Shown here: in pieces, positions 43,895-44,056 of the stretch
How the letters are laid out: the number at the start of each line of letters is the position of its first letter
Position numbering within the stretch: position 1 is the stretch's first letter
Origin: Aquimarina sp. RZ0
Lineage (GTDB): Bacteria > Bacteroidota > Bacteroidia > Flavobacteriales > Flavobacteriaceae
Direction of reading: 5' to 3'
Assembly: GCF_008370685.1 (NCBI RefSeq)
Contig: NZ_VTZU01000060.1
Span: 1 to 44,056 of the forward strand
Length of the DNA stretch: 44,056 nt
The notes under the pieces: model-generated
Databases searched by the model: none
What the model was told of the DNA's origin: nothing
What the model saw: only the letters and a program-made list of their open reading frames with translations
Translations under genes and position numbers: made by a program

Positions 43895-44056
43895 TGACCC
43901 GTCCTGAAATATGTATACAAAAAACCAATGTATATGTATAAAAATGATGGATATGTGAGACGCTATAGCGAAAGCTTTAAACTCAAAGTTCTAGCAGAAC
44001 TTACCAAAGGAAACCACTCCAAAAGACAAATTGCCTTAACTTACGGAATACAATCC
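43895..44056 (+). mobile_element. Left end of an IS3-family insertion sequence, cut by the window edge
   Basis: TGACCCGTCCTGAAATATG at 43895 looks like the left terminal repeat of Bacteroidota IS3-type elements, which begin TG and share the GTCCTGAAAT core. The orfA start follows 39 bases later. The right end lies outside the window, so completeness and target duplication cannot be judged. Confidence 0.65.
43934..44056 (+). CDS. IS3-family transposase OrfA, partial (5' part only)
   Basis: 41 codons to the window end: an N-terminal RRYSESFKLKVLAEL helix followed by SKRQIALTYGI, the helix-turn-helix of IS3 OrfA (HTH_Tnp_1). A second in-frame ATG at 43928 is an equally possible start. The gene runs off the edge intact. 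Confidence 0.8.
   Translation, partial: MYKNDGYVRRYSESFKLKVLAELTKGNHSKRQIALTYGIQS

Noticed and set aside
1..44056. CRISPR arrays, tRNA and rRNA genes
   Set aside because: No regularly spaced direct repeats, cloverleaf-like segments or rRNA stretches were seen on either strand by eye.

Overview
The window is 44 kb of AT-rich DNA from a bacterium of the Bacteroidota, most likely a marine Flavobacteriaceae. Supporting traits are TAnnTTTG-type -7 promoter boxes, no Shine-Dalgarno sequences, an Oar-type and a FecR-linked TonB receptor, and flavobacterial gene neighbourhoods such as ileS-dksA and DUF3108-TDO-M23-pgi. Genus is not resolved; Aquimarina-like is a guess from memory of similar proteins and repeats. 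I see no tRNA, rRNA or CRISPR.

Layout. 0.3-4.1 kb: ileS and a TraR/DksA gene, ended by a clear terminator. 4.2-7.1 kb: an ECF sigma operon with a zinc-finger anti-sigma factor and two exported DUF4097-like proteins. 7.3-12.2 kb (minus strand): a FecI-like sigma factor, FecR, a TonB receptor and a downstream lipoprotein. A shared AT-rich box with core CATAGGG lies before three transcription units here and may be the sigma factor's own promoter. 12.2-15.4 kb: a gene-poor graveyard of repeats, foldback elements, one lipoprotein gene and a wrecked transposase. lspA follows at 15.5 kb. As I recall, flavobacteria usually keep ileS-dksA-lspA together, so about 11 kb between dksA and lspA looks like an accessory insertion.

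16.1-19.4 kb (minus strand): an orphan receiver, 5-formyl-THF cyclo-ligase, and a tight AstE-like hydrolase / RimK-like ligase / retropepsin-like protease set, suggesting amino-acid tagging and trimming of a protein. 19.6-23.7 kb: uvrC and a patatin-barrel phospholipase. 23.9-31.4 kb: homogentisate and 4-hydroxyphenylpyruvate dioxygenases, a candidate small RNA, DUF3108, tryptophan dioxygenase, an M23 peptidase and pgi. Tyrosine and tryptophan catabolism are therefore grouped. 31.6-44 kb: an Oar-like receptor, a small membrane protein, a frameshifted membrane gene coupled to yjbQ, a Cof-type phosphatase, lepA, dusB, a DUF2071 gene broken by a mobile element, a LolC/E-type permease, rbfA, methylmalonyl-CoA epimerase, and the left end of an IS3-family element cut by the window edge.

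The most notable observations are: (1) a family of ~162-bp foldback MITEs, two copies differing at a single base, one of which splits the DUF2071 gene; their ends match the end of a decayed transposase gene in the same window; (2) other foldback elements with different ends, one sharing the same apex sequence; (3) an IleRS whose HIGH motif reads GIHH; (4) the shared promoter-like box of the FecI-type sigma cluster; (5) the RimK/AstE/retropepsin operon.
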